From Saturnia japonica (taxonomy: Eukaryota; Arthropoda; Insecta; Lepidoptera; Saturniidae), in assembly GCA_033032175.1 (NCBI GenBank), contig CM065309.1, positions 7,688,001-7,752,000 of the forward strand: a stretch of 64,000 bases of DNA, written 5' to 3'. The notes below the pieces were generated by a model. It ran no database searches and had not been told where the DNA came from. It worked only from the letters and a program-made list of their open reading frames with translations. This document shows, piece after piece, positions 1 to 10,500 of this stretch. How positions within the stretch are numbered: position 1 is the stretch's first letter; every line of letters starts with the position of its first letter. Both the position numbers and the translations under genes were made by a program.

Positions 1-1126
1 GACGTCCTGAATGACCGCGTTGACCACAATTATAGCATTTAATTCCCGGTCGTGAAGCTGTTTGAGAGTTAACATGAGTATTGTTAGGTTTAGCACGACT
101 CAGTTTAGCGTAAATCGATAGGAACGAGACTAGGTCTCCGGACGCCAAGTTCGCGTTTGCCGTTGCGGCTCTAATTTGAGGGTTATCAATATCTCGTATG
201 ACTATAAGAGTCCTAAGCTCTTCAGATAAACCCTTAACTACGCGTAAACGCAATAATGTACGTCTCGCGTACTCAGCGTATGTCGTGTATTTGTCGGATG
301 TCGTGTTCATGCATTCAAACAGAATGTTAGCGTAGTCCAACTTCCGGGGGTAGAGAGGTTTGAATTAGACTTTGAAATTCGACCACGTGCGATCGGTTGT
401 GACCCATTCATTTAACCATACTTTGGCGTCACCTTTTAGACACGATGCTACACGCGACAGACATTACCGATCCCCCAACCGTTCGCAGCCATAGCACGGT
501 CTACCTCTGAACACCACAAGTCAATGCCATGTGTGGACGGATCAAAGGTGGACACGTAATAATCGCGAGAATTATTCGATTTTAGAGACTTAATAGCTTC
601 CGCCAAAATGGTAATAGAAGAAACGGACACGTTATCGGAACTGTGAATCGCGGGGTTGTCACGAGTGAACGTCACGCCCTCGGAATTGTCCGCGCATGTC
701 TTAGGAACGTCACGTCAAGTTAACAAAACTATTCGAAGACAATGCGGCGTCACTATTATCGTTAACTGTGGGTACATTTTTTGCTAAGCTACTACCCGCA
801 CTATCGTTTGGAATCGGCGTTATGCAGCTATTACTAGATTGTTCGATTGCGTTTAGTCTTACTAAAATGTTATCCAAAGTATCCTTCAACGAGTCGCTAC
901 CAACCAAACGCGACACAGGCGAACGTCGAGGAGGCGTTCTACGTATACTCCTCGAATTGTGTCTCGATATTCGAGTATGAGGGTAGTTACGCCTGTGTGC
1001 ATTGTTGTCTGAATCGCGCGATTCGCTAGGGTCCCTACGAGACGAATCACGTCTAGTAAAGCGTGACCTACTTCTAATCCTAGATCGACTACGATTCCTT
1101 TTCCTAGGCATGATTATTAGCGGCAA
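1..1126 (-). pseudogene. LTR-retrotransposon gag, decayed and cut by the window edge
   Basis: Minus-strand remains of a retrotransposon gag protein. It starts with MPRKRNRSRSR at about 1114, runs through an Arg/Ser-rich N-terminus and a capsid-like middle (WCSEVDRAMAANGWG near 470-530), and reaches a CCHC zinc knuckle (CYNCGQRGHSGR) at 1-45, where the window cuts it. The knuckle and capsid-like block indicate nucleic-acid packaging. It is not a working gene: the frame breaks near 710 and again near 450, and there is an in-frame stop near 366. No protease or polymerase is visible because those would lie to the left. Gypsy-like is my best guess for the family. Confidence 0.7.
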
Positions 1127-1830
1127 TAAAGTAACCTATATTTCAAGTATCGCAAACAGAAAGGGCGATTATCTTGCTCCTTGATGACTGAATTAATTGA
1201 CATCTTTATCCGACTTCTGAATTTGGGAAAATGGATAAAGATTCATAACAAAAAACAATAGATTAGACTAAGTAACAATCAGTTTTTATTATAATTAAAC
1301 ATAGAAATCATTTAGGAACAAAACAATCACCTAGATACAAATTAAACAGATAAAAATCAACTACTTACAGTACCGCACAATTGTCTCGAATCTACCTACT
1401 TAAATATTAACACTTAGAGTCCTTGAACGATGTTACCACAACGAATGACAACCGACAAATACCGCCGCGCTAGTTTTAAAATAGAACTGACTACACTGTT
1501 AGCCTTAGGGGCCCTAAAGCAGCTGCGGCTTTTACAGCTTCACCGGACTTGGGGGCGAGCGCAGAGGGCACTCAGCCGCGAAAGTTTTGTGGACGACTCG
1601 CACGAGGGTGCCAAAGTGGCCGGACCTCGGCTCGGGCGGTCGCCGCGTTCGCAAATAAGTCGCGATCTAATCGAATCCCTACACCTACGATTCGAGCTAA
1701 CTAATTTATACACATAGGCACGTTCCCTTCCTCCTGGGAGGAAGGAAGGAACCGCGCGTATGTGTATTCAGTAATCGGAATGTTTCTACACTAACTAGCG
1801 CTAACTAACTAGCGTAAAAAAAGAAAAAAA
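1127..1830 (-). other. Leader/possible LTR region upstream of the gag relic
   Basis: No gene is recognisable here. The stretch lies 5' of the minus-strand gag, so it could hold its leader and 5' LTR. A minus-strand AATAAA sits at 1285-1290. A GC-rich block (about 1500-1680) contrasts with its surroundings, and an A-rich run (1816-1836) closes the stretch. I could not identify a primer-binding site or LTR ends. Confidence 0.3.
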
Positions 1831-1964
1831 AAAAAGGTCCCTCACAGAACCTATGTACCTGTGTGGTGTGCACGTGTGTATGTTCATACGTGTGTAGTGT
1901 TGTATGTAGGTAGCTAAGTGATGCACGGTTGCCTGACCCAAGGGTGTCACACCGAGGAACGGAC

Positions 1965-4859
1965 CTAGGCTTGGGTTACCGCTAGAGAGGGTGGACGTGA
2001 CGGGTGTGCTGGAGCGAAATTGACCGCCCGCCCTCTGCGGAGAGAACGGTGGTTACGCGGGCGTGGGCGCTGGCACGCTCTGTTTGGAGAGACGGATGTG
2101 TAATATTTATTCGAATTTTCGATGTGATCGTCGGGATCAATAAAAATATTGCGCGGCCGGCGTTTGCACCGGATGTCCGTGGGTGCCGGAACATAAGTGG
2201 CGGCTGTTTTTATTAACGGATTCGCGTGGTTCGACGCGGTGTCGAAATACGAACGGGAGAGCTGTTTAACGTAGGCATGTATCGAAGGAAGCTCCATATC
2301 TCTATGGAGATCTACGCTTCGAACATACCACGGGGCCCCGGTGAGACGATAGAGGAACCTATTCTGTATCGATTGTAACCGTTTGAAACTCGACTCGGAC
2401 ATATGTGCGAACACGGCGCAACTGTATGTCAAAATTGGTCGAATACACGTCTTGTAGAGCGTGAGCTTATGTCGCGTGGACATTTTACTCACCGAACACA
2501 ACAGAGGATGCAACCGGCCCAGGACCCACGCGGCCCTGTTCCTAACCTTACGGATGTGGGGTCTAAAAGAGAGCCTACTATCTAGGGTTACCCCTAGATA
2601 TTTGGTCTCTCTTACATACGGAATCGGATTATCGTAGAGCTTAACAGGTTTAAGCTTCCACGGTATCTGTGACGAATCCGCATCGAAGAGCATCGCGGCG
2701 CTCTTCGAGGGATTAACGGCTATACGCCACTCGTTAAACCACTTCCCGAGAGTGGTCACGGAGCGTTGGACTTTGTGTCTGAGGTGGGATCTATTCCTAT
2801 CTGAGGCATATAAGACTGTATCGTCAGCGTATAGCCCTACCTCGACCTCCGGGAGTCGAGGTAGGTCACTGACGTACAGGTTAAATAGGCTAGGAGCCAG
2901 GATCGAACCTTGGGGAACGCCTGAGCGTATTGGACGGGGCGTGGACAATTCACCTTCCACTCTATAGCGAAAGGTGCGATCTGTTAGATAGTCGCGAATT
3001 ATTTTAATTAGCCTATCGGGGATTTCAAAGTGATACAACTTGTAAATCAATCCCTCGTGCCAGACCTTATCGAAGGCCTTGGCAACTTCGAAAAAGACCG
3101 CAAGTGTACGGCGGGGTTTATATAATTCAGCAAAATTAAATGCAACGTGCTCCGTGAGGCGGTGCACTTGATGAGTGCAAGAATATCTAGCACGGAAACC
3201 GAATTGCTCAGGCGGATAGAGGTCTTTCTCCTCTATTACTGACTTGAGACGGTTCAGAAGGATCCGCTCGTACATTTTCCCTAAAGTATTTAGGAGACTG
3301 ATCGGGCGATAGCTGTCGGGAAGCGACGCGCTCTTGCCGGGCTTACGGATACCTATGACTATGGCCTTTTTCCAGGCGGCTGGAAAATGGCAGTGGGCTA
3401 TGGCTACATTGAAGATGCAGACTAAAAGAGCTATGAGGCGATCGGGAAGAAGTCTAAGTACTTCATTCCTGATCCCGTCGGGACCTGGTGCTTTTCTAAG
3501 CTTAAGGCTTTTTATAATGGAAAGAACCTCCTCAGACGTGACTGGGGACAGGGAGTCTGTCGCGGGGAGCTTATCCAGCTCCCGCACGCATCCATCGATA
3601 CCCTCGACCCGGTCGGTATTTGCATCGACACTGTTCGGAGAGCACTGGCTCTCCAAACAAGTGGCGAGGCACTCCGCCTTGTCGCTGCTATCGAAGGCGA
3701 GCGGTATACTGGGACCCCTCTCGAGGGGGGGCATAAGATAAGAAGCCTCTATTTTGAGGCTGTGAGCTAATTTCCAGTAAGCCAGATGCGACGGCCTTAG
3801 CCCTTCGACGAGGGCGTCCCATCTGTGACTTCTGAGTTCTAATATACGGGCTCTAACCGATCTTTGAAGTGCGCGTAAACGTGCGCGGTTTTCCTCGGTC
3901 GGATAGTGGTCGTGCGCACGAGTCGCCGCGTTCTTTTCCGTCAACAACGCCCGCACGTCGGCAGGGAGTACGAAGCGGCGATCGCTCGCCTCTTCGACCT
4001 CTCTCGAGGCCTCTCCGATGCCGGCCTGCAGGTGGTCGACCAGGGAATCGATCGCGAGATCTACGTCCGCAACGGACCCCAATACGTCCGGGATCCTATC
4101 TAAGCTGGACGAGGACGGCCTGTCCGCAAGATAATGTTTTAGCTTGGCATAGTCAACCACTTGGTCCCAAGGAGGGCTAGAGTCGTCTGGTTGACCTAGC
4201 TGCATGATGACCGGACGGTGGTCGGAGTCGAGCTCGTGTACGACCCGAATGAGTCGTAACCGAAGCGCGTTACCTTTAATGAGAGCTACATCAAGCACTG
4301 TCGGCATACAGTTGTCTTGAAAGTGGGTGGGAGTGGGTGGCGCTATAACATCAAAGTTTAGCACGTTCGTTAGCTCTTCGAGTTTAACCCCATTACTGGA
4401 GTCTCTCCAATTGCCAAACGAAGTGTGTCCACAATTGAGGTCACCCGCTATAATGACCGATTCACCGAGCGAAAGTAGCTTTTCTAGGTCAGACCTGAGA
4501 GGCTCTTTCCTCGGCGAGAGATAAACTGAGACTAACGTTATGGACGGGTGGTCGGTCATTCCTAGTCTACACACGGATACTTCCATATTGGTAAGTATCG
4601 GAGGATCTACCGGCGTACAATATAACGATCGTTTGTAATAAATGAGAGTGCCGCCCCCGCGGCCGGCCCGGTCATTTCTTACAATATTGTAGTTCGCGAT
4701 TTTAGGATCACGTTTACTACGCTTTAAGAGCGTCTCCTGCACTAAAAGAACATCTACTTGGTGATCTTTAAGAAAGGTCGCGACGAGATCACGCTGCGGA
4801 AGTAGGCTTCGCGCGTTAGAAAATGAAAGATTTAACGCTTTCGGTTTAAACTTAGCCAT
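1965..4859 (-). CDS. LINE ORF2: endonuclease/reverse transcriptase (964 aa)
   Basis: The polyprotein nicks target DNA and copies element RNA at the nick. The APE-type endonuclease spans about residues 8-222; visible active-site residues are N14 and E42 (LVQETLL), D140/N142 (GDLNCGH) and D213/H214 (SDHRPV). The reverse transcriptase spans about 440-770, with APGPDGIRNEVL, SYRPISLLNTLGK, SGVPQGSILAPSLF (646-659) and YADD (677-680). Motif A reads FFEVAKAFDKVWH: the first Asp is replaced by Glu at residue 591 (codon 3087-3089, GAA on the minus strand). The frame is otherwise open, so the element looks recent but probably catalytically dead. The ATG lies 9 bases after the ORF1 stop, which suggests termination-reinitiation. 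Confidence 0.9.
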   Translation of the reverse strand: MAKFKPKALNLSFSNARSLLPQRDLVATFLKDHQVDVLLVQETLLKRSKRDPKIANYNIVRNDRAGRGGGTLIYYKRSLYCTPVDPPILTNMEVSVCRLGMTDHPSITLVSVYLSPRKEPLRSDLEKLLSLGESVIIAGDLNCGHTSFGNWRDSSNGVKLEELTNVLNFDVIAPPTPTHFQDNCMPTVLDVALIKGNALRLRLIRVVHELDSDHRPVIMQLGQPDDSSPPWDQVVDYAKLKHYLADRPSSSSLDRIPDVLGSVADVDLAIDSLVDHLQAGIGEASREVEEASDRRFVLPADVRALLTEKNAATRAHDHYPTEENRARLRALQRSVRARILELRSHRWDALVEGLRPSHLAYWKLAHSLKIEASYLMPPLERGPSIPLAFDSSDKAECLATCLESQCSPNSVDANTDRVEGIDGCVRELDKLPATDSLSPVTSEEVLSIIKSLKLRKAPGPDGIRNEVLRLLPDRLIALLVCIFNVAIAHCHFPAAWKKAIVIGIRKPGKSASLPDSYRPISLLNTLGKMYERILLNRLKSVIEEKDLYPPEQFGFRARYSCTHQVHRLTEHVAFNFAELYKPRRTLAVFFEVAKAFDKVWHEGLIYKLYHFEIPDRLIKIIRDYLTDRTFRYRVEGELSTPRPIRSGVPQGSILAPSLFNLYVSDLPRLPEVEVGLYADDTVLYASDRNRSHLRHKVQRSVTTLGKWFNEWRIAVNPSKSAAMLFDADSSQIPWKLKPVKLYDNPIPYVRETKYLGVTLDSRLSFRPHIRKVRNRAAWVLGRLHPLLCSVSKMSTRHKLTLYKTCIRPILTYSCAVFAHMSESSFKRLQSIQNRFLYRLTGAPWYVRSVDLHRDMELPSIHAYVKQLSRSYFDTASNHANPLIKTAATYVPAPTDIRCKRRPRNIFIDPDDHIENSNKYYTSVSPNRACQRPRPRNHRSLRRGRAVNFAPAHPSRPPSLAVTQA

Positions 4860-4868
4860 TGAAAGGCC

Positions 4869-6758
4869 CTAATTTTTATTACTACTCGCCTCGCGATCGA
4901 GACGTTGTAGTGTCTCTACGAGGCGGGGGAACGCGCAAGCGGTCTTGATGAGACCGAAGCGCTCCAAATGGTCGTTGTATTCGATGAGCTCGCGGATATC
5001 GTGCTCGCGGGTGAGCAGTATCATTAGGTCGTTACTATTGACGACAGTGTTAGCGGGCGCGCGGGGCGCAGGAGCGCGGGGCGCGGGAATATCCATAGCC
5101 ATAAGGGGCTGTGGATTGGGGCGGCGGGGGCCCCATGCGTTCTGCGATGAACGCACGGGTTGCGGTTGCACCACGCGGGGTGCGGAGGGGCCGGCGGTGG
5201 CCGGGAGCTGGCGCGGGACCGGCAGCGCGGGAAATTCCCCTGACGCCAGCAGGGGTTGCGCTTTGATGGCTGAGGCGGGGGGCGCCGCCCGGGGGGCCGC
5301 CTGCCTCTGTGTACGTGGCCGCGTGGTACGCGGGGCCTTGGGGCAACCGCGATAATTCGCGGGATGCCCCTCCTCCCCGCATAACACGCAGCTCGGGGGG
5401 ACGACGGAGTCACGCTCGCGCGTGCACTCCCGTGTGGGGTGGTCCTCTCGGCACTTTACGCACCGCGGACGAGAATGACAGTTATGGGCAGCGTGCCCGT
5501 ACAGCTGGCAGTTGTGGCACTGCGCAGGCTGGTGGTTTTTGTGTGGGGGCTCCACGTTAATCCCGGAGAGCCCGCACACCGTCTCTAGCTGGAAGATGGC
5601 CTTTCCCTCGGGGGAAAGGTCCAATATGGCCACTACCATTTGTAGTGGCCGCTTATCTTTACTGTACATCCGGTGTACTTCCCGGATGGGATAACTTTGC
5701 TCCTTGAGCGAGGAGCACACCTCCGACGGGTCGAGCTCCACCGGAATGCGGCGGATGACCACTCGGAGGACGCGCTCCTCCGCGAGCGAATACGTATAAA
5801 ATTGCAGACCTTTCTGCCGGAGGAGGGTGGTTAGTTTACGGTGAGTTTCCGAAGAACTCACCGAAATAGAAATCCCGTTGACTATGTTTCTAGCCTTGTG
5901 GTAGTCGAGTTTGAGTCTGCGCATCTCATTGCAGACTCCCATCCAGGCTGCCTTGTCCCGGATTATGATTGGAGGTGGGGCACGCTCTTTTTTCCCACCG
6001 GCGGGCGCGGGGAGCTGGGAGGACGCGGGGGCGGCGGCGCCCCTGACTACTGCCTTAGCTATTACCTTAGGCGCCGGTTGAGCAGTCGGACTGCTACGCG
6101 CCGTTCGCTTACGCGACGCCACGACGGTGAAGCCGTCGTTCTCGGTATCCATCTCCGGAGATGGATCCGGATTCGCGGGCGAGTCTTGTTCGACCGGAAG
6201 GGCCGAAAACGAATTTTTCGTCTTTAACGCGGTTTCCGTGGATCGCGCGGGACGGACGTACGGACTATTTTTGGTAACCCTAGATTGTGACCGCGAATTT
6301 CGCGGCCCTCGCCTGACGGAGACGGGGCTTGACCCGCGCAATTGGCTAGTCGGGACAGGGGTGGCCGTAGGCGCGGCCATGGCCCCGGATGACGCGGCGG
6401 ACAGGCGCGTAACGCTGCGCGCGGGACGTTTGGGCGCGACGCCGACTGGCGCGGCGCCAGTGGATGTAACGGTCGCGGCCGTGACGTCATCGGCCGCCTT
6501 GCTACCTGAAGCGGCCGCCTCGCTACCTGAAACGGCCTCATGACGGGTCGCGGTCGCAGCGGTGCGACGCACGCAGGCGTTCTCAGGTAGATTACGGTAT
6601 TCCTCGTCTAGAGAGGGACACCGTAATACGACGAAATTTTGATAGCGCTGGTATTGAAACTCCAGCGCTTTCATCCTGGCTTGCAACTTGCCTATGCAAG
6701 TGGCCAGGTCGGCAACGTTATTTGCCATGGCGGCAGAAGAGGGAGGACAGTGGGACAT
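4869..6758 (-). CDS. LINE ORF1: gag-like nucleic-acid-binding protein (629 aa)
   Basis: This protein would form the ribonucleoprotein with element RNA. The N-terminus (about residues 12-45) is heptad-like and may be a short coiled coil. Residues 60-260 are Ala/Pro/Ser-rich and of low complexity. A Jockey-type PRE/RRM-like region covers about 265-410. Three CCHC knuckles follow: CHNCQLYGHAAHNC (414-427), CVKCREDHPTREC (433-445) and CVLCGEEGHPANYRGC (457-472). The tail is Pro/Ala-rich. The frame is intact. I chose the ATG at 6756-6758, just after an AT-rich leader; an internal Met at residue 11 is a less likely alternative. Confidence 0.88.
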   Translation of the reverse strand: MSHCPPSSAAMANNVADLATCIGKLQARMKALEFQYQRYQNFVVLRCPSLDEEYRNLPENACVRRTAATATRHEAVSGSEAAASGSKAADDVTAATVTSTGAAPVGVAPKRPARSVTRLSAASSGAMAAPTATPVPTSQLRGSSPVSVRRGPRNSRSQSRVTKNSPYVRPARSTETALKTKNSFSALPVEQDSPANPDPSPEMDTENDGFTVVASRKRTARSSPTAQPAPKVIAKAVVRGAAAPASSQLPAPAGGKKERAPPPIIIRDKAAWMGVCNEMRRLKLDYHKARNIVNGISISVSSSETHRKLTTLLRQKGLQFYTYSLAEERVLRVVIRRIPVELDPSEVCSSLKEQSYPIREVHRMYSKDKRPLQMVVAILDLSPEGKAIFQLETVCGLSGINVEPPHKNHQPAQCHNCQLYGHAAHNCHSRPRCVKCREDHPTRECTRERDSVVPPSCVLCGEEGHPANYRGCPKAPRTTRPRTQRQAAPRAAPPASAIKAQPLLASGEFPALPVPRQLPATAGPSAPRVVQPQPVRSSQNAWGPRRPNPQPLMAMDIPAPRAPAPRAPANTVVNSNDLMILLTREHDIRELIEYNDHLERFGLIKTACAFPRLVETLQRLDREASSNKN

Positions 6759-7430
6759 TTTTATTTAATTTTAAATTTAAAGGCCTCCCTGCCTTAGGGG
6801 CAGGGGGGTGCGCCAAAAAATTTTAAAAGACTATCGGAGTCGGCAAGAGACCTGTTGTCAAGGTGCAATGACACACAGGAAGGACCTATCAACCCTAAGG
6901 AGCCCTAACAAGCCCGGGGCCGAGGACGCAGACCGGTAATTAAACCGGGCTAGGCCCAAACAGGTTCCCGGGGATGGAGTGTGCAGGATCGGAAGGTTTG
7001 GCAGGAGACACCTGGGGCAAGACTATGCGATAACCGCAAAGGCCTAGATTCCCAGGCCCGTCCGAGTCTGGCTGTTTGCCTCTGAAGGAGACAACCAGCG
7101 GGCCGCTCGGGTCACGCCCCACTTGCCTTCGTTGGCACCGTCAGGTATCCAGCAAGTGACCACAAAACCGTGGATTTACAAAAAAAAAAAACAAGCAAGT
7201 CGCACCGAAAAGTGCGGTTTACCACGCGAGCGTTAGACACCAGTTGGTTTACGTCGTAATTGCAACAATATATTTGAAATAAATTCCAAATATAAGATCG
7301 CAACAATTAAGTCACGTGATGGTCAAAATTGAAAACGGAGCGACACGTCCGTTCGCAACAGTGACCAAATCGGAACTCCCCGGCCGCGCTAGAGATGCGC
7401 GCTGGTTTTATACCCTTTTAGTAGGGTATT
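6759..7430 (-). promoter_or_regulatory. LINE 5' leader with TATA-like box
   Basis: GC-rich minus-strand leader of the Jockey element with no ORF of its own. A minus-strand TATAAAA lies at 7406-7412, beside an inverted repeat (TACCCT/AGGGTA, 7411-7428). A TATA box would be unusual for Jockey elements, which normally use internal promoters, so it may belong to older sequence. Confidence 0.35.
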
Positions 7431-7576
7431 CCTAACTATATATATTTTTTTATTTTTTCGTAATTATATAACAATAATATGTGTTAAAATAAAATTACGG
7501 GATGTAAATAACCACTGCGTAGTAACAAACACGTGCCGAGCCGCGGCACACCGCTTGTATTTATACCTAAATTAAA
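7431..7576 (+). other. AT-rich gap before serpin A, with small hairpin
   Basis: This lies between the LINE and serpin A. It contains TATATAA at 7465-7471, a GC hairpin (GTGCCG-AGCCG-CGGCAC, 7533-7549) and TATTTATA about 15 bases before the ATG. No clear initiator was found. By comparison with serpin C, this position corresponds to the 3' end of intron 1. Confidence 0.35.
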
Positions 7577-10500
7577 ATGTATAACAATCGTTTTTTTTTA
7601 GTATTATCCCTCGCGGTCTTGTCATTGGCCAGTGACATAGATCTGCAAAAAGCACTCAAGAACAGCAATGACCAATTCACCGCAGAGATGTTTAATGTAA
7701 GTAATACTCGTAGATAGTATATATATTGCTGACAAAAGTATACTGAGCTATTTTAAGGTTCATTGTGAACAATAAAGTTGTGTTCGTATTATCAATTCCT
7801 TGCATATTTATTTTACCTATCTAAATGACCTAATATGTGTGTTATTTGATAATAATGATAGAAATTTATGTACAATACTGGGTTTTGATCAGTAAACTTT
7901 GAATAAAATATATTATGATATGCTCTTAAAATGTCTGTTATAAAAACCTTTATAAAACCTTTTCCGTTATAAGGTCGGAGAAAAAGTTTCTTCGTATTTT
8001 ATATGAAAACTCGAGACATTTTTTTCAAGGTTTATTTACAGTATTTATGTGCCGTTTTGATCGATGACTTTCTGCTATTTTGTAGATATCATACATGATC
8101 CTGTAGTGGAAGGTCAGGGCATATATGGTGGATGCACTAGCACCTCCCAGCCAAACTCTCTTAATTTTTGCTGAGTGGCTGAAGATGTGTTTGGTCTAGC
8201 GTTATCGTGATAAAATACCACATCCTTCCTGTTGATCAATTCCCGGCCGCTTTTTCTCAACTGCTTCCTTTAATCTAATCAGTTGTTGGCAGTAGAGATC
8301 TGAATCAATAGTTTTTCCGGGTGGTAAAAGTATTTCCAGTCCCACCATACACACAGCATCTCCTTATTTCTAGTTAGCACAGGATACAGGAGACCATGAT
8401 ATTTTTCGCACTTTCTTCTATTATGTGATTCACTTTTCATCGCCAGTTATTAATATCTCCAAAACGGCTCGGTTTCATTACGTCTCAATAATGAATCGCA
8501 AATGAGTACACGGTTCATTAGGTTTCTTTCAGTGAGCTTGTGTGTCACCCAAATATGCAGCTTTTTGGTATAGCCAGCTTTCTTCAAATGGGTTAAAACT
8601 GTTTTGTGGTCAATTTCCAGTTCTTCATCTACATCGTAACTACTGATATGCCGATCTTGCTCCACTTTTCAAAAATGGCGTCCATTTTATTCGTAACAGG
8701 CCAACCAGAGCGAGGTGCATATATAATATCAAAATTTCCAGACTGAAAACGTTTGAACCAGCTTTGTGCTACTCTTACTGACACTGCATAAACATCACAA
8801 TTTTTTTCACTGCTTGAATTGCATTTTTGCCTTTTTGTAATAATATTTTAAAATGTAACAAATTTCTTCATTAGACTATCTCATTTTTACAGAAAGAAAA
8901 AAAAAGAAAAATAGTGGGAAACAGCTTTTTTATTTGTATTTTTAATGTTACCAAAACCAGCTAGATAGAAATAGTACAGCCAAAGAAATTTTGTAATAAG
9001 TTTATACCTGCGTTATGCGAAAACACTTTTTCCCCGAGCCATTACATAGGTATAATAAGTTAAAAGATCCACGGTAGGCAATGTATATATCTGAAATGTG
9101 CTATTTTATATCAAACGTTTAGATCCTAAACTACAAGAATCACTTTGTTCTATTTAAATCACAGCGAAGTTCCATTTTCCATTCTTAGTAATACACACTT
9201 TAAATAAAGAATTGATTTACACAACCCCACAGAATCAGTTTCAACTTGAATAATACTTTTTGTTAATCAACAATCGTAGAAGTCGGTAACTATAGACCTC
9301 ATAAGAAAGCTCAAGAGCAATAGAGAGGGATATGCTTAGAGTTTCTTTATGTGATCGAACAAAAAATGAGGAGATCTGCAGGAGAATCAAATTTAGCGAC
9401 ATAGCTCTAAGAACAGCTACGTAGCTCGAAGAAAAGAACGTCCGAGTACCGAGGTCGTTGTGGCAATCTTTGAGGAACCTATGTCTAACAGTGGACGTCT
9501 TTCGACTGAAAACATGATGACGATGGATCAACACTGCCTATTTGTCAATTTAATTTAATTGAAATATTTTACTAATATAAAAATAAACAGTTTTAAACGG
9601 TAACTATCCTCTTCTATTACACGGGTAAACGACTTGTCTCAAAAAAGCAACATGATATTTTACTTCTATGTGGCACATGTGTTTAAATCCGGAATTGTAA
9701 AGATTATTATGAGTACATTTTATACAATACACGATAGGTCTCGACTGACAGACAGATTTTACCCGTCTGGGTAGCAATCACCATCACCATACATCAGGTA
9801 TAATGTCCACAATAGTGGCACGCTTAGGCGTGTCGCATTCTGGGACCAGCCAGTGTATATCCAGTTATTAAGGTAAATGGTAGGGATCTGTAGCCGTCTG
9901 GACCCGTTATAATGTCTCTTTTTGCTATTCGCGTTTCGAGATCAGCTCATGCATATCCCATTACCGAGAGGCTTTCAGATTACCAATCTCTCGATCGTCG
10001 CTTATATTTCTAGAATATATTGTGCTTGCCATAATCTACAATACAGTAAAAAAACACGAGCAAAACAGGATCAACATTTTTATCATTTAAACTATTAAAA
10101 TTGACTAATGTCATTAATGTGAAATTTCAATGTAATTCAACTTATCTATAATTATTCACCGATCGAAAAACTTATCGATGGCTTAACAAACTAATCAAAA
10201 AAATCGAAACTTCATGTTTAAATTTAAGTAGGTACTCAAGAACAGTTAATAAATATAATAATACTATCTGATATTTTCTTCAGGAAGTCATCAAAGCAAA
10301 CCCAGATAAAAGTGTCATACTGTCAGCTTTCTCCGTTCTATCACCGTTAGCTCTGCTGACTTTAGCCTCTGTTGGAGAATCACATGACGAGCTTCTTAGA
10401 GCTATCCACCTTCCCGATGATAACGTGGTAAGTACAATATCTACTATTTTAGTTTAAATCTTAATAATTTTAAATTTCATTTTTCCTAGGTACCTGTAAA

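Larger units (their letters stand above)
1837..7430 (-). mobile_element. Jockey-clade non-LTR retrotransposon, nearly complete
   Basis: A GC-rich minus-strand LINE in an AT-rich region. In order it has a leader (7430-6759), ORF1 gag (6758-4869), ORF2 endonuclease/reverse transcriptase (4859-1965) and a short 3' UTR. ORF1 has Jockey-type triple CCHC knuckles and ORF2 has an APE-type endonuclease before the RT. The 3' boundary is uncertain: I see no minus-strand poly(A), and the A-run at 1816-1836 is on the wrong strand. The 5' boundary is placed where GC content drops near 7430. It lies 150 bp upstream of serpin A and may have displaced that gene's first exon. Confidence 0.8.
7697..10283 (+). 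other. Serpin A intron after the first coding exon
   Basis: Donor GTAAGT at 7697, acceptor TTCTTCAG ending at 10283. It holds a minus-strand mariner relic (7973-9041), a 3' RTE scrap (about 9297-9525) and an unassigned repeat-like block (9720-10080) that recurs in serpin B. The rest is AT-rich. Confidence 0.7.

Noticed and set aside
1430..1717. 95-codon plus-strand ORF in the GC-rich block near the gag relic
   Set aside because: Lies in probable LTR/leader sequence, with composition-driven openness and no domain.
5024..5413. Long alternative frames in the GC-rich LINE ORF1
   Set aside because: High GC and low-complexity Pro/Ala coding create overlapping open frames; only the frame with zinc knuckles and a coherent start makes sense.
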